From: Actinomycetota bacterium
GTDB taxonomy: Bacteria > Actinomycetota > Acidimicrobiia > IMCC26256 > PALSA-610
Length of the DNA: 64,000 nt
NCBI GenBank assembly: GCA_005779395.1
Contig: SXJP01000023.1
Span: 1 to 64,000, forward strand
Direction: 5' to 3'
Part shown: one piece after another, positions 25,301 to 33,759 of the stretch
Layout: every line of letters begins with the position of its first letter
Numbering within the stretch: position 1 is the first letter of the stretch
The notes under the pieces: model-generated
Seen by the model: only the letters and a program-made list of their open reading frames with translations
Database searches by the model: none
What the model was told of the DNA's origin: nothing
Translations under genes and position numbers: made by a program

Positions 25301-26400
25301 GACTGTTCCTTGGACCTTCGAGAGATGCTTAGCGCCCGCTTCAATCGACGAGCGACGCTTCCGTCGCGCTCGGCTAGGTAAGAGCGATCTGGTGCGGCTA
25401 ATGCGGCAATATACCGAAGCTTCGAAGTAAGACCGGGTGTAGATGAAACCCCGTTGAGAACTTGTCTTGCGTAACGGCGATGGGTCGCGGTATAGGAATC
25501 GAGCGCAGATTGTTCGCGCCGTGTCGGTCGGTAGTTAGCTGACCACGCCTGTAGCTCAGGTGAGCAACTGATACCGAGTCGGTCGTGCGCGATCTGCAAT
25601 GCATAGCAAACCGGATACGAGAGATTCATCGCTTCGGCAGTCTCGACAATTGAATGTGGCGCGACCCCTGCCTCAATCGATTCGAACAAGTCGCGCAAAG
25701 GAGCGGACCGAGCAGGCCGATTGCCGAGCGCTGCGTGCACAGCCGAATGGACCGCGAGAAGTGGATCAGAAAGCGTTGCTATATGCGTTGTTTCGATGAT
25801 GACATCTTGAGACTGCTCGAACAGTAGATCGGGATCGAACGCGAAACCGTAGGAACCGTCCACGAACGTCCTGTGCAGGTCAACCTCAAGCTTATCGGGT
25901 CCAACAAAGCATGCACCTTTGCCGAATCTCGCTGTAAATCCCGGGCGCGGTTCCCGATAGCGACGGGAAAAGCCATTAGCGATCAACAATGCTGCGGCGG
26001 GGTCCCAATCGCGGGACCGTACGAGTAGATCTATGTCTCCGAAGGTTCTAATTGAACGGTCAGGATAGAAACGACGAGCGACGGCGGGCCCCTTCAACAC
26101 ACGCATATCAATCTGCGCTGCAGCGAACAAGTCGTGCACATCGAGAAGCATCGATTCAAGGTTTTGGCAGGTGCGCAAGGATTCATTGTGCGCGTCAATC
26201 ACTTTGGCTCGCTGGTCTGCGCGCACAGCAACGCACGCTCGCTCTATCGCAAGGACAAGTAGGCCAGTCACGCGTTGTTCGCACGCAAACTCGAATAGCT
26301 CGGTGAACTCTGCGTCCGTCGCGGGTTCATCAAGATTGCCGCGATGCTCATCGCGGAGACCAGCCGTGAGTACTTCTTGGATCAAGGTTGCACTCAACAT
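25297..26400 (-). CDS. Nucleotidyltransferase family protein (NTP_transf_5 type)
   Basis: 367 residues with the fold's active-site pattern VLKGPAVARRFYPDRSIRTFGDIDLLV (101-127, two metal-binding Asp in GDIDLLV) and a third acidic site in LEVDLHRTF. This family is known to co-occur with HprK-like kinases and PqqD proteins in peptide-modification and EPS-associated clusters; its substrate is not established. ATG at 26400, 26 bases after the preceding gene. Confidence 0.85.
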   Translation of the reverse strand: MLSATLIQEVLTAGLRDEHRGNLDEPATDAEFTELFEFACEQRVTGLLVLAIERACVAVRADQRAKVIDAHNESLRTCQNLESMLLDVHDLFAAAQIDMRVLKGPAVARRFYPDRSIRTFGDIDLLVRSRDWDPAAALLIANGFSRRYREPRPGFTARFGKGACFVGPDKLEVDLHRTFVDGSYGFAFDPDLLFEQSQDVIIETTHIATLSDPLLAVHSAVHAALGNRPARSAPLRDLFESIEAGVAPHSIVETAEAMNLSYPVCYALQIAHDRLGISCSPELQAWSANYRPTRREQSALDSYTATHRRYARQVLNGVSSTPGLTSKLRYIAALAAPDRSYLAERDGSVARRLKRALSISRRSKEQS

Positions 26401-26426
26401 ATGGCAACTAAGGACCAGGCGACTCG

Positions 26427-26810
26427 CTAGCTAGGAGTTGCAGAACCATCGCTGTCGGAACGGCGTGAACGGACCTCGTACAAGAGACGGCCGACTATGA
26501 GAGCGCCAGCCCCAGCAGCAATCAACGCTGCTGGATCAGACCCGGTCCATGGGATCTCCCCATTGCCAGCACCACTGGTGGTTGGGGTTGTGGAGCCAGT
26601 CGATGACTCAGTAACGACGTCGAAGCGAACTTCGACCTGCACCTCTAGACCATTCTCGTCTCGACCTTGCGCGATGAGTCTGTAGTGGCCAGGCACTGCA
26701 TCAGTTGGAATCGTCTCAAGTTCGCCGAACGCTCCGTTTGCCGTTGCCCGAAAGTTTCCGAGAAGAGTGGCGTCAGGAGGGAGTGGAGGCAGCGCCTTCG
26801 TTCGGGTCAT
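26427..26810 (-). CDS. Ig-like fragment with sortase-type C-terminal anchor (3' half of a split gene?)
   Basis: 127 residues with no signal peptide. It starts inside what looks like the second half of an Ig-like domain (LLGNFRATANGAFGELETIPTDAVPGHYRLIAQG), continues through a Ser/Thr linker, and ends IPWTG (86-90), a hydrophobic helix (AALIAAGAGALIVGRLL) and a basic RSRR, the layout of cell-wall sorting signals. Since it lacks export information and its domain is incomplete, it is probably the continuation of the upstream gene, displaced by a one-base shift at about 26810. As annotated it would start at an ATG overlapping the upstream stop (ATGA). Confidence 0.65.
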   Translation of the reverse strand: MTRTKALPPLPPDATLLGNFRATANGAFGELETIPTDAVPGHYRLIAQGRDENGLEVQVEVRFDVVTESSTGSTTPTTSGAGNGEIPWTGSDPAALIAAGAGALIVGRLLYEVRSRRSDSDGSATPS

Positions 26811-27166
26811 ACCAAGTGCTCCATGTACCCGGAAACGGGGCTGTTCGCAAGCCAGCCATCACCTACGACCGTGACGCGCTCACCTGGCGATACTTCGCGC
26901 GGCATGTCGATGCTGGCGACACCGAAAACGTCTGGTCTGGTAGTCGTGGTCGAACTGTCTGGACATTCTGGGTTATCAGCGTCGGGGCATGGTGATCCTG
27001 CACCGGGGTCTCCCGTTTGCGCAAGGGCAGAACTCGTGAGTTTCGGGGCTACCCATGCTGTTGCGACAGCGACGGTTCCGGCTTTGGCCGTCCACTCGAT
27101 GGCACGCCGTCGCGTAACTACTTTCGGGTTCAACTCGTTCACCGCCACCGCTTCACGTTCGAACAA
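26807..27166 (-). CDS. Tat-exported Ig-like protein, N-terminal half
   Basis: 119 residues. The N-terminus reads KVVTRRRAIEWTAKAGTVA..., a twin-arginine-type signal (RRR, hydrophobic stretch, cleavage near SSALAQT), then a Cys-containing segment SPCPDADNPECPDSSTTTTRP and the first half of an Ig-like domain, MPREVSPGERVTVVGDGWLANSP, ending abruptly after SGYMEHLV. The start may be TTG 27166 or GTG 27142. It leads the operon with the nucleotidyltransferase, HprK-like and PqqD-like genes, and could be the protein they act on; that is a hypothesis. Confidence 0.65.
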   Translation of the reverse strand: MFEREAVAVNELNPKVVTRRRAIEWTAKAGTVAVATAWVAPKLTSSALAQTGDPGAGSPCPDADNPECPDSSTTTTRPDVFGVASIDMPREVSPGERVTVVGDGWLANSPVSGYMEHLV

Positions 27167-27270
27167 TCCCTGTCACCGTAGCACCACGCTCTGTGGTATT
27201 CATAGGCCGTAACAGGCAAGAATTGCATGAAGTTAGCCTCAACAACTGTAACACCATGTCGTCTTATATT

Positions 27271-29064
27271 TCATCTATAGATCGAGGTTGACTTGCCGCT
27301 AGCACACGCCCGGTTCGTGACACTCGCAACAATCCACGCATCCTTCCTCAGCCAACCGTGTGTTGGCACAACGGCGATGATTCGCCCTCCGACGCGCGGC
27401 ATGAGGCCTCGCGACACGACCTTCGTCTCTACGCAAACGCCCTCAAAATACAACTCTCTGTGGCGCTGGCGTTCTGCGACCGAAGTGTGGAATCCGGGCG
27501 ATTTACCGGTTTGTGCTCCGCGCCATTCATATCCGGCGTATACATCTTGGGTCGCGAAACCTGCGTCGACGGCTAGCTCAGCCGCCTTCCACCGCGCGGC
27601 ATCGAACGACGCTGACTCTTGAGCGAATGCGATGCCTAATCCCCCGAGCACGAGCATCGCTACTACGCCTGCCGCAGCCGTCGCTCTACCTCTAAGCAAT
27701 GATGCATCGCTTGAGCCTCCGCGACCTGAGCGCAACACAAGGATTCCGAGTGGTCCGATCGCTGGCAAGAGATATCGATCGAATATTGGATATCCGAGCA
27801 CGATCGCAACTTCATGGACTATGAACATTCCGCCCACCATCGACGCGAGCAACAGCGTTATCGGGTCGATTCGATCGAGGAAAGCTCGACTCCTTATTCG
27901 CTCCAATACCTGCAACGCACAAGGAATACATGTGAGAGCGATGACAATTGCGGTCACTGACGCGACGAGCACTAACGCATCGAACGCGAACCGGGGCATG
28001 ACGTACGGACGCTCACCATGGATGATGAGGTCCCCGAGAGCACCTCTCCTATCTACGTAGTTGCCGACGAACGGGTGCTCGGAATCGAGCGCGTACGTCG
28101 CTGCCAAGAACATCATCACTAGTGCCAAGACGGAATAGAGCACAGTTGCCGATAGTTCTTTGCCTCTCCTAACTAATCCCGACGGTCTAGCCAAGATGAT
28201 CACTGGAAACAACAAGAGTGATACAAGCCGCAAGAAGCCACCAGCAGAAGTAAATGCCTCGCGAAAACTTGAGACTGTCGGAGTCTGCGGTTCAAGAGAA
28301 AGACGATTCGGCACACCAGCCCACCAGAGAAGAATGATTCCCACAGCGCCGATCGAGCCTGCGGCGAACAGAAGCAACGTTCGACGTGGTACTGCTGGGC
28401 GCTTCGCGAAATCGAGAAGTAGAAAAGTCAGAAAAATCGCGCCAAGCACGACAATGGCGTACTGACGTACCGAGATCGCGACCACAGCACAGAAAAGTGA
28501 CGCAACAAGCCATTGGGTGGAGCGCGTTGTACCAGTCAACGCTCGCGCGGCTAGGGCAAGTGCGAGAGCGCAAAATGTGAATGAAGGCACGTCAGTCATA
28601 AATGTGGGCGCAAGTGTCGACCACATCGGAGATGCCGCAATAACAATTCCGAGGATCAACGAGGCGAACTTGCCGATCGATGCGCAGCGAGCAAGAGCCA
28701 CAACTCCGATCACACCAACCCAACCAACTACCGCGTCGAAAATGTGCAGTGAGGTAACTGAATCTCCAAATGCCGCTACTACTGGACGGGCCAGAATCAA
28801 TTGGCCAACTAGCGTCATCGATACCCATCCGTTGAAGTCGATGTTGCCATGTTGGTTCCACTCGAACAGTGCGCGTATGTACGACCAGTCGTCGCTGCGC
28901 ACCAAATTGAGAGCTCCAAATTTCTGAGCAACGACTACGGGAAGCGCCACGGCAACGACAACGGACGTCAGCGCGACAAATGCCCAATAGAAATACGAGA
29001 AAACGTCCGACGAAGCCTTTTCGCTAGCCGTATGCGCGTCGACTCTTGAACTCACAGGTTGCAA
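27271..29064 (-). CDS. GT-C-like membrane transferase, copy A
   Basis: 597 residues (TTG 29064; GTG 29055 possible) with about twelve membrane helices and a C-terminal extracytoplasmic domain (about 480-597). After the first helix the loop has VRSDDWSYIRALFEWNQ (Asp58, Asp59), matching the acidic catalytic loop of GT-C transferases (GT39/PMT-like), which use polyprenyl-phosphate sugars outside the membrane. A paralogue stands at 41307-43094 with the same DDWSYIR motif and WVSMTLVGQLILA. Divergent from the oxygenase gene. Donor and acceptor unknown. Confidence 0.7.
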   Translation of the reverse strand: MQPVSSRVDAHTASEKASSDVFSYFYWAFVALTSVVVAVALPVVVAQKFGALNLVRSDDWSYIRALFEWNQHGNIDFNGWVSMTLVGQLILARPVVAAFGDSVTSLHIFDAVVGWVGVIGVVALARCASIGKFASLILGIVIAASPMWSTLAPTFMTDVPSFTFCALALALAARALTGTTRSTQWLVASLFCAVVAISVRQYAIVVLGAIFLTFLLLDFAKRPAVPRRTLLLFAAGSIGAVGIILLWWAGVPNRLSLEPQTPTVSSFREAFTSAGGFLRLVSLLLFPVIILARPSGLVRRGKELSATVLYSVLALVMMFLAATYALDSEHPFVGNYVDRRGALGDLIIHGERPYVMPRFAFDALVLVASVTAIVIALTCIPCALQVLERIRSRAFLDRIDPITLLLASMVGGMFIVHEVAIVLGYPIFDRYLLPAIGPLGILVLRSGRGGSSDASLLRGRATAAAGVVAMLVLGGLGIAFAQESASFDAARWKAAELAVDAGFATQDVYAGYEWRGAQTGKSPGFHTSVAERQRHRELYFEGVCVETKVVSRGLMPRVGGRIIAVVPTHGWLRKDAWIVASVTNRACASGKSTSIYR

Positions 29065-29111
29065 GAGTAGAGAGTGCCAACGATCTCGTGCGCCAAACCG
29101 AATCGGACGCT

Positions 29112-29140
29112 TTGTCTCTAGTTCAAATTGCCCCTAGTTT
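29112..29140 (+). promoter_or_regulatory. Possible promoter of the oxygenase/GT2-methyltransferase unit
   Basis: TTGTCT (29112-29117), a 17-base spacer and TAGTTT (29135-29140) could be -35 and -10 elements, 65 bases before the ATG at 29205, in the gap divergent from copy A. The match to consensus is modest. Confidence 0.3.
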
Positions 29141-29204
29141 TCGACAACTGCGCGCCGATACCCTTTGGGTCGGGAACACTTCTAGTGGCGAGGGCGAGCA
29201 AAAT

Positions 29205-30071
29205 ATGACCGTGTCCCAACACACAAATGAACTTGCAATCAACTGGTCGCGCCTTGAATCAGGACTCGAAGACGCAGCGAACGAATACCAGAATGCCGCC
29301 CCGTTCCCCCATACGATCATGGACGGGTTTCTGAATCCGACTGCCGCTAGTCGCGCCCTCGCTGATTTCCCTGGCGGGAGCCACGACGATTGGATGTCAT
29401 ACGTTCACTGGAACGAACGCAAGTATGCCAATACCCAACCGGACACGTGGTCGCCAGCGCTGCGTGAAATTCTGGCCGAAGTTCAGTCACCGCGCTTCGT
29501 CGCATACTTGGAGAAACTTTCGGGCATCGACAACCTGTTGATCGACGAAACGCTCGAAGGTGCTGGACTTCACCAGAGCCTGCGCGGCGGTTACCTAAAT
29601 GTGCACGCCGACTTCACAGTGCACCCGAAGCGACGCACCTGGCTAAGACGACTCAACCTGCTCATCTACTTGAACGAAGATTGGCTTCCTGAGTGGGGTG
29701 GAGATCTCGAACTGTGGGCAACCGACATGTCGAAGAGATATGCGAGCGTCGCGCCACTAATGAACAGAGCCGTTATTTTCACCACGAACGCTGACTCGTT
29801 CCATGGGCACCCAGATCCGATGACGTGCCCGGAAGATCGCGCTCGTAGGTCGATCGCCCTCTACTACTACACAGAGGAAACAAATCCTGTAGTTCGGTCT
29901 ACCGAGTACCGCGCCCGCCCCGGCGAACGCTTTGCGGCGCTCCCAATTTTTCTCGACAAGCAAGCCGTACACGCGTACGACGCAATCAAACGTCGTTTGA
30001 ATCTTTCCGACGCAGCAACGAGCGGAATACTTAGATTCTTCGACCGGAAGTCGCGACGCAAGTCCCAGTGA
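29205..30071 (+). CDS. 2-oxoglutarate/Fe(II)-dependent oxygenase (prolyl-hydroxylase-like)
   Basis: 288 residues from ATG 29205; a longer frame from 29046 has a non-conserved leader and reaches copy A. It has the facial triad: LNVHADFTVHP (His134-x-Asp136), a distal His in ADSFHGHPDP (about H200 or H202), and the 2OG-binding Arg in ARRSIALYYYT (about R215). Together with the N-terminal APFPHTIMDGFL it belongs to the P4H/2OG-FeII_Oxy_3 group, which hydroxylates small molecules, glycan lipids or protein side chains. Upstream of a GT2-methyltransferase fusion, so it probably modifies a glycan precursor. Confidence 0.85.
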   Translation: MTVSQHTNELAINWSRLESGLEDAANEYQNAAPFPHTIMDGFLNPTAASRALADFPGGSHDDWMSYVHWNERKYANTQPDTWSPALREILAEVQSPRFVAYLEKLSGIDNLLIDETLEGAGLHQSLRGGYLNVHADFTVHPKRRTWLRRLNLLIYLNEDWLPEWGGDLELWATDMSKRYASVAPLMNRAVIFTTNADSFHGHPDPMTCPEDRARRSIALYYYTEETNPVVRSTEYRARPGERFAALPIFLDKQAVHAYDAIKRRLNLSDAATSGILRFFDRKSRRKSQ

Positions 30072-30108
30072 TTGAACCCCACATCTCACAGACAATGGAT
30101 GGACGCAA

Positions 30109-31605
30109 TTGAAGAAAATCGGAATCCTCATAGTCGCCTATAACGCGGCGTCAACACTCGCATCTGTACTTGATCGCATCCCGCGAGACTTTCTCCCGAG
30201 GGTCTCAAAGGTCATGATTAACGATGACTCAAGCAAAGACTCGACGTATCTAGTAGGTCTCGGCTACCGACAGATGAACGCGAATGTCCCGCTCGAAATC
30301 ATCCGCCACGAAACGAACCTCGGGTACGGAGGCAACCAGAAGGCTGGCTATAACTGGGCGATCGACGAAGGTCTCGACATCGTCGTGCTCCTCCACGGCG
30401 ATGGGCAGTACCCGCCAGAAATGTTGCCAGACATCGTCGCGCCACTAGAGCGTGGCGAGTGCGACGCCGTATTCGGTTCGCGCATGATGGTTCCAGGCGA
30501 GGCCCGCAAGGGTGGGATGCCGCTTTACAAGTATGCGGGTAACCGAATTCTCACGAAATTTCAGAACACTGTCGCTGGTATGGAACTCTCCGAGTGGCAC
30601 TCTGGCTACCGCGCGTACAGCGTCGAAGCACTCAAAGACATTCCGTTCAACAACAACGGCGACGGCTTTCAGTTCGACACGCAAATCATTTTGCAAATGC
30701 ACGAGGCTGGCAAGACGATTCGTGAGATGCCCATCCCGACCTATTATGGCGACGAAATTTGCTACGTGAACGGCATGTCCTACGCCCGCGACATCGTGAA
30801 AGATGTAGTCGTCTATCGCGCTCACAAGGTTGGCCTCGGGACTGGCGAAACTGCATTTGCGACGAACACAAGTTATGAGCAAAAGCAGGCAGATGACACG
30901 TCGCACTCGCGCATTGTCGGCTGGCTCGAGAAGAAACCAGCCTGCAAGATTCTCGACCTTGGGTGTGCAGACGGACGACTTGGTGAGCGCCTCGGAAAGC
31001 TCGGCCATACTGTTGTCGGAGTCGACCTCTTCGAGGCGCCCGGTGTCGCTGATCGCCTCGCATCGTTCACACAATTCAATCTCGACGACGGAATCCCGCT
31101 CAGCGTCGGCACCGGCTTCGATGTTGTCTTGGCAGCCGACGTTCTCGAACACGTGCGCGACCCTGAGTCGTTGTTAACTCAGGCGCGTGGGCTACTCGCA
31201 GCTAATGGTTCGATGATCGTGAGCGTCCCGAACTTTGGGCACTGGTACCCGCGTACGAGAGTGGCGCTCGGAAGATTCGATTATGACCGTCGTGGGATCC
31301 TTGACGAGGGCCACGTCCGTTTCTTCACACGCAAGAGCTTCGAACGCATCATCGCTAATGCGGGATTTAGACCAAGGCGTACAGCGTCTGTTGGAGTTCC
31401 GCTAGAAGCCGCGAATCGGAGCCAAGGGGCTGCGACGAAGCCCAAGCAAGGCATAGCTGGTCATGTTCAGCGCATTGCAGTCGAAGCATGGCCGACGATG
31501 TTCGGATTCCAATTCCTATTCGAGCTAGAGCCATCCATTCAGAAATCCAAGGTGACCACACCTGTGGCCGCTGAGGAGAGCGTCTCATCGTCTCAAGTCG
31601 CCTAG
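30109..31605 (+). CDS. GT2 glycosyltransferase fused to SAM methyltransferase
   Basis: 498 residues from TTG 30109. N-terminal part (1-240): DPM1-like GT2 with VAYNAASTL, NDDSSKD (Asp39/40), LLHGDGQYPPEM (96-105) and SEWHSGYRAYS. Such enzymes make polyprenyl-phosphate sugars or add sugars in the cytoplasm. C-terminal part (about 265-460): class I methyltransferase with ILDLGCADGRLGE (281-293), VVGVDLFE, and LAADVLEHV. A direct fusion suggests that one protein adds a sugar and methylates it or a neighbour. It lies 37 bases after the oxygenase and 14 before a membrane-lectin gene. Confidence 0.9.
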   Translation: MKKIGILIVAYNAASTLASVLDRIPRDFLPRVSKVMINDDSSKDSTYLVGLGYRQMNANVPLEIIRHETNLGYGGNQKAGYNWAIDEGLDIVVLLHGDGQYPPEMLPDIVAPLERGECDAVFGSRMMVPGEARKGGMPLYKYAGNRILTKFQNTVAGMELSEWHSGYRAYSVEALKDIPFNNNGDGFQFDTQIILQMHEAGKTIREMPIPTYYGDEICYVNGMSYARDIVKDVVVYRAHKVGLGTGETAFATNTSYEQKQADDTSHSRIVGWLEKKPACKILDLGCADGRLGERLGKLGHTVVGVDLFEAPGVADRLASFTQFNLDDGIPLSVGTGFDVVLAADVLEHVRDPESLLTQARGLLAANGSMIVSVPNFGHWYPRTRVALGRFDYDRRGILDEGHVRFFTRKSFERIIANAGFRPRRTASVGVPLEAANRSQGAATKPKQGIAGHVQRIAVEAWPTMFGFQFLFELEPSIQKSKVTTPVAAEESVSSSQVA

Positions 31606-31619
31606 CGGGGCTGCGCTTT

Positions 31620-33752
31620 ATGCGCCGACCTGCGCCAGAAAACACGACCGATCTAGCGCAACAGCGTTACTTTCGCGCATCGTTCTTCGGTGCGATTCCC
31701 GCCGTACTCATTTTTCTGCGGATCCTTTGGAACAACGGTGGGATTTTTGCTGGTTCGTTGTTTAGTGGTTTCTATGAGGTGCAGGCTCGGGCTTTCCGGC
31801 ACGCCAACTGGGAAATCCCACCAGGCTCGCTTGGCATCGAAGCATTCGTAATAGACGGCAAATCGTACGAGTACTACGGCCCTTTCCCAGCGATCTTGCG
31901 CATGCCCCTGATGTGGTTGTTTCCAGGCATGGATGGGCGCTGGACTCAACCCTTCATGTTCTTAGCTCTGCTACTCGCGCTCGGCGCTGCGACGAGACTC
32001 GGATGGCAGGTTCGGCAGCTAGTTCAAGGACCAGAAGTTGCCGTCACGAAGACCGAGTGTTGGTGGGTCGGCATGTTCACCTTTGGACTTGGCGCAGGTT
32101 CAGTTCTCTTGTTCTTAGGAAGCCATGCGTGGGTCTACCACGAAGCCGAGATTTGGGGCGCGTCTCTAAGCCTGTGCGCGTTTGCCGCTCTCTGCGAATA
32201 CCTCACATTGCAGAAATCGAATCGCTTGATCTGGGCTTGCGCTTTCGCGACCATGGCAATCAATTCACGCGCGTCTGTAGGGTTCGGGCCAATCGTGGCA
32301 ACGCTCGGTATCGGCGCTGCGTCACTGTTTGCATTCAGTCGCGAGTGGTTCGGCATTCCAGCCGCGTTCGCAAATTGGCGAAGACGCTTCGGGCTCGCCG
32401 TAGCTGCGAGCATTCCGATCTTCAGCTACATGTACGTCAACTTCGCAAAGTTTGGGTCGCTGTTCGTGTTCCCGTCGGACAAACAGATCTTTTCAGGAAT
32501 CGGCGTCTACCGCAGAGAGATGCTCGCCCAAAACAACAACAGCCTCTTTGGCTTCAAGTTTTTCGCGACTGCAGCGCGGCAATACCTAAGACCAGATGCG
32601 CTTTCGTTTCGTAGCCTCGTCCCGTTCGTGGATTTCCCTCGAACAGCGTCCGTACTCGGCGACAGCGTGCTTTTCGACACGATCGAACCGACATCATCTG
32701 TGCCTTCGTCGATGCCTGTTTTGTTTGTGCTGTCGATCATCGGTCTCGTTGTTCTCGTCCGAGGGAAGCAGCTACTTCCTGTTCGAGGTATCGCTATCGG
32801 CGCGCTTGCAGGGGCTTGGACAGTCGTGCCGTATTCGTATATCGGACAACGGTATATGTCCGACTTTGTTGCTCCTCTCGTTGTCCTCGGAAGCGTCGGT
32901 CTCGCTACAGGAGTTCGTTTCGCGAATAGATCACAAGCGCGTCGCCGGTGGTCGACTGCCACCCTCGCATCTGGTGTCGGGTTCGCAGTGTTCGTCAACT
33001 CGGCCTTGGCTTGGAGTTATCACTTCGAAACAGAACTACAACCCGAAGGTGCGGTGACTTCATTCGTTGAACAGCAGTATTACTGGCACGAAACTTTCCC
33101 GGGTGGCGACCCTCCCTACGTCAAAACTGGTGCCGCGCTTCCATACCCCCCGCTAAAGCGGGGCACAACATTCGTAGTTGGCGATTGCGAGGCCGTGTAC
33201 TGGTCGCAGGGCAACACCTGGCCTCAAAGCTCCAAGTGGTACGCGTTGGCTCGTTCTGAGGCGAGCGGCCAATATGACCTTCGCCTGCGTTTTGCGTTTG
33301 ACGACACCGTAAAGGTCCACCCAGTTGTAGTTCGGGGCGAGGCGGGGTCAATCCAGGCGATCGCAGTGCAGGTTCGGAAGCAAACGATCAGATTCGGCTT
33401 CTACAGCGAACCAAATCGCGAATTTCATGCGGGTCGCGAAACGGGCCGTGACAAGCTGGGTTACCTATGGGGACGGCCATTGCGTTACGACCCAGAGGAG
33501 ACGTACGCGGTCCAGGTAGTAATGGACCCGAACAACGGGAAGATAAGCGTCGTACTAGATGGCTATCCAGGCTTCGTATTCTTCGACTACGGCCTGACCA
33601 CGCCCCAACTCGCCCACTATGTAGTACCAGCAGCGAAAGTCAGTATCGGCGAGAACACTGTCGGTGCTCCGATGTCCAAAAAGTTCAACGGCGCACTCAG
33701 AATCCGAACACAGAACCGCCCTGGAATCTGCGATTCGTTGTTGCCCGAGTAG
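31620..33752 (+). CDS. Membrane protein with exported C-terminal beta domain, copy B
   Basis: 710 residues: about twelve membrane helices (1-500) and a long C-terminal extracytoplasmic part (about 520-710) with regions such as VVVRGEAGSIQAIAVQV, VVMDPNNGKISVVLDGYPGF and NRPGICDSLL. The last third looks like a beta-sandwich (lectin/LamG-like). The first loop has GSLFSGFYEVQARAFRHANWEIPPGSLGIEAF, where acidic residues typical of GT-C enzymes could be. A paralogue with the same architecture starts at 35901. Convergent with the sulfatase-like gene 33760, 7 bases apart. Confidence 0.65.
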   Translation: MRRPAPENTTDLAQQRYFRASFFGAIPAVLIFLRILWNNGGIFAGSLFSGFYEVQARAFRHANWEIPPGSLGIEAFVIDGKSYEYYGPFPAILRMPLMWLFPGMDGRWTQPFMFLALLLALGAATRLGWQVRQLVQGPEVAVTKTECWWVGMFTFGLGAGSVLLFLGSHAWVYHEAEIWGASLSLCAFAALCEYLTLQKSNRLIWACAFATMAINSRASVGFGPIVATLGIGAASLFAFSREWFGIPAAFANWRRRFGLAVAASIPIFSYMYVNFAKFGSLFVFPSDKQIFSGIGVYRREMLAQNNNSLFGFKFFATAARQYLRPDALSFRSLVPFVDFPRTASVLGDSVLFDTIEPTSSVPSSMPVLFVLSIIGLVVLVRGKQLLPVRGIAIGALAGAWTVVPYSYIGQRYMSDFVAPLVVLGSVGLATGVRFANRSQARRRWSTATLASGVGFAVFVNSALAWSYHFETELQPEGAVTSFVEQQYYWHETFPGGDPPYVKTGAALPYPPLKRGTTFVVGDCEAVYWSQGNTWPQSSKWYALARSEASGQYDLRLRFAFDDTVKVHPVVVRGEAGSIQAIAVQVRKQTIRFGFYSEPNREFHAGRETGRDKLGYLWGRPLRYDPEETYAVQVVMDPNNGKISVVLDGYPGFVFFDYGLTTPQLAHYVVPAAKVSIGENTVGAPMSKKFNGALRIRTQNRPGICDSLLPE

Positions 33753-33759
33753 GCGCTCG

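Noticed and set aside
24196..26400. Lasso-peptide biosynthetic cluster
   Set aside because: PqqD, HprK-like and NTP_transf_5 genes fit, but no asparagine-synthetase-like cyclase, protease or short precursor gene was found.
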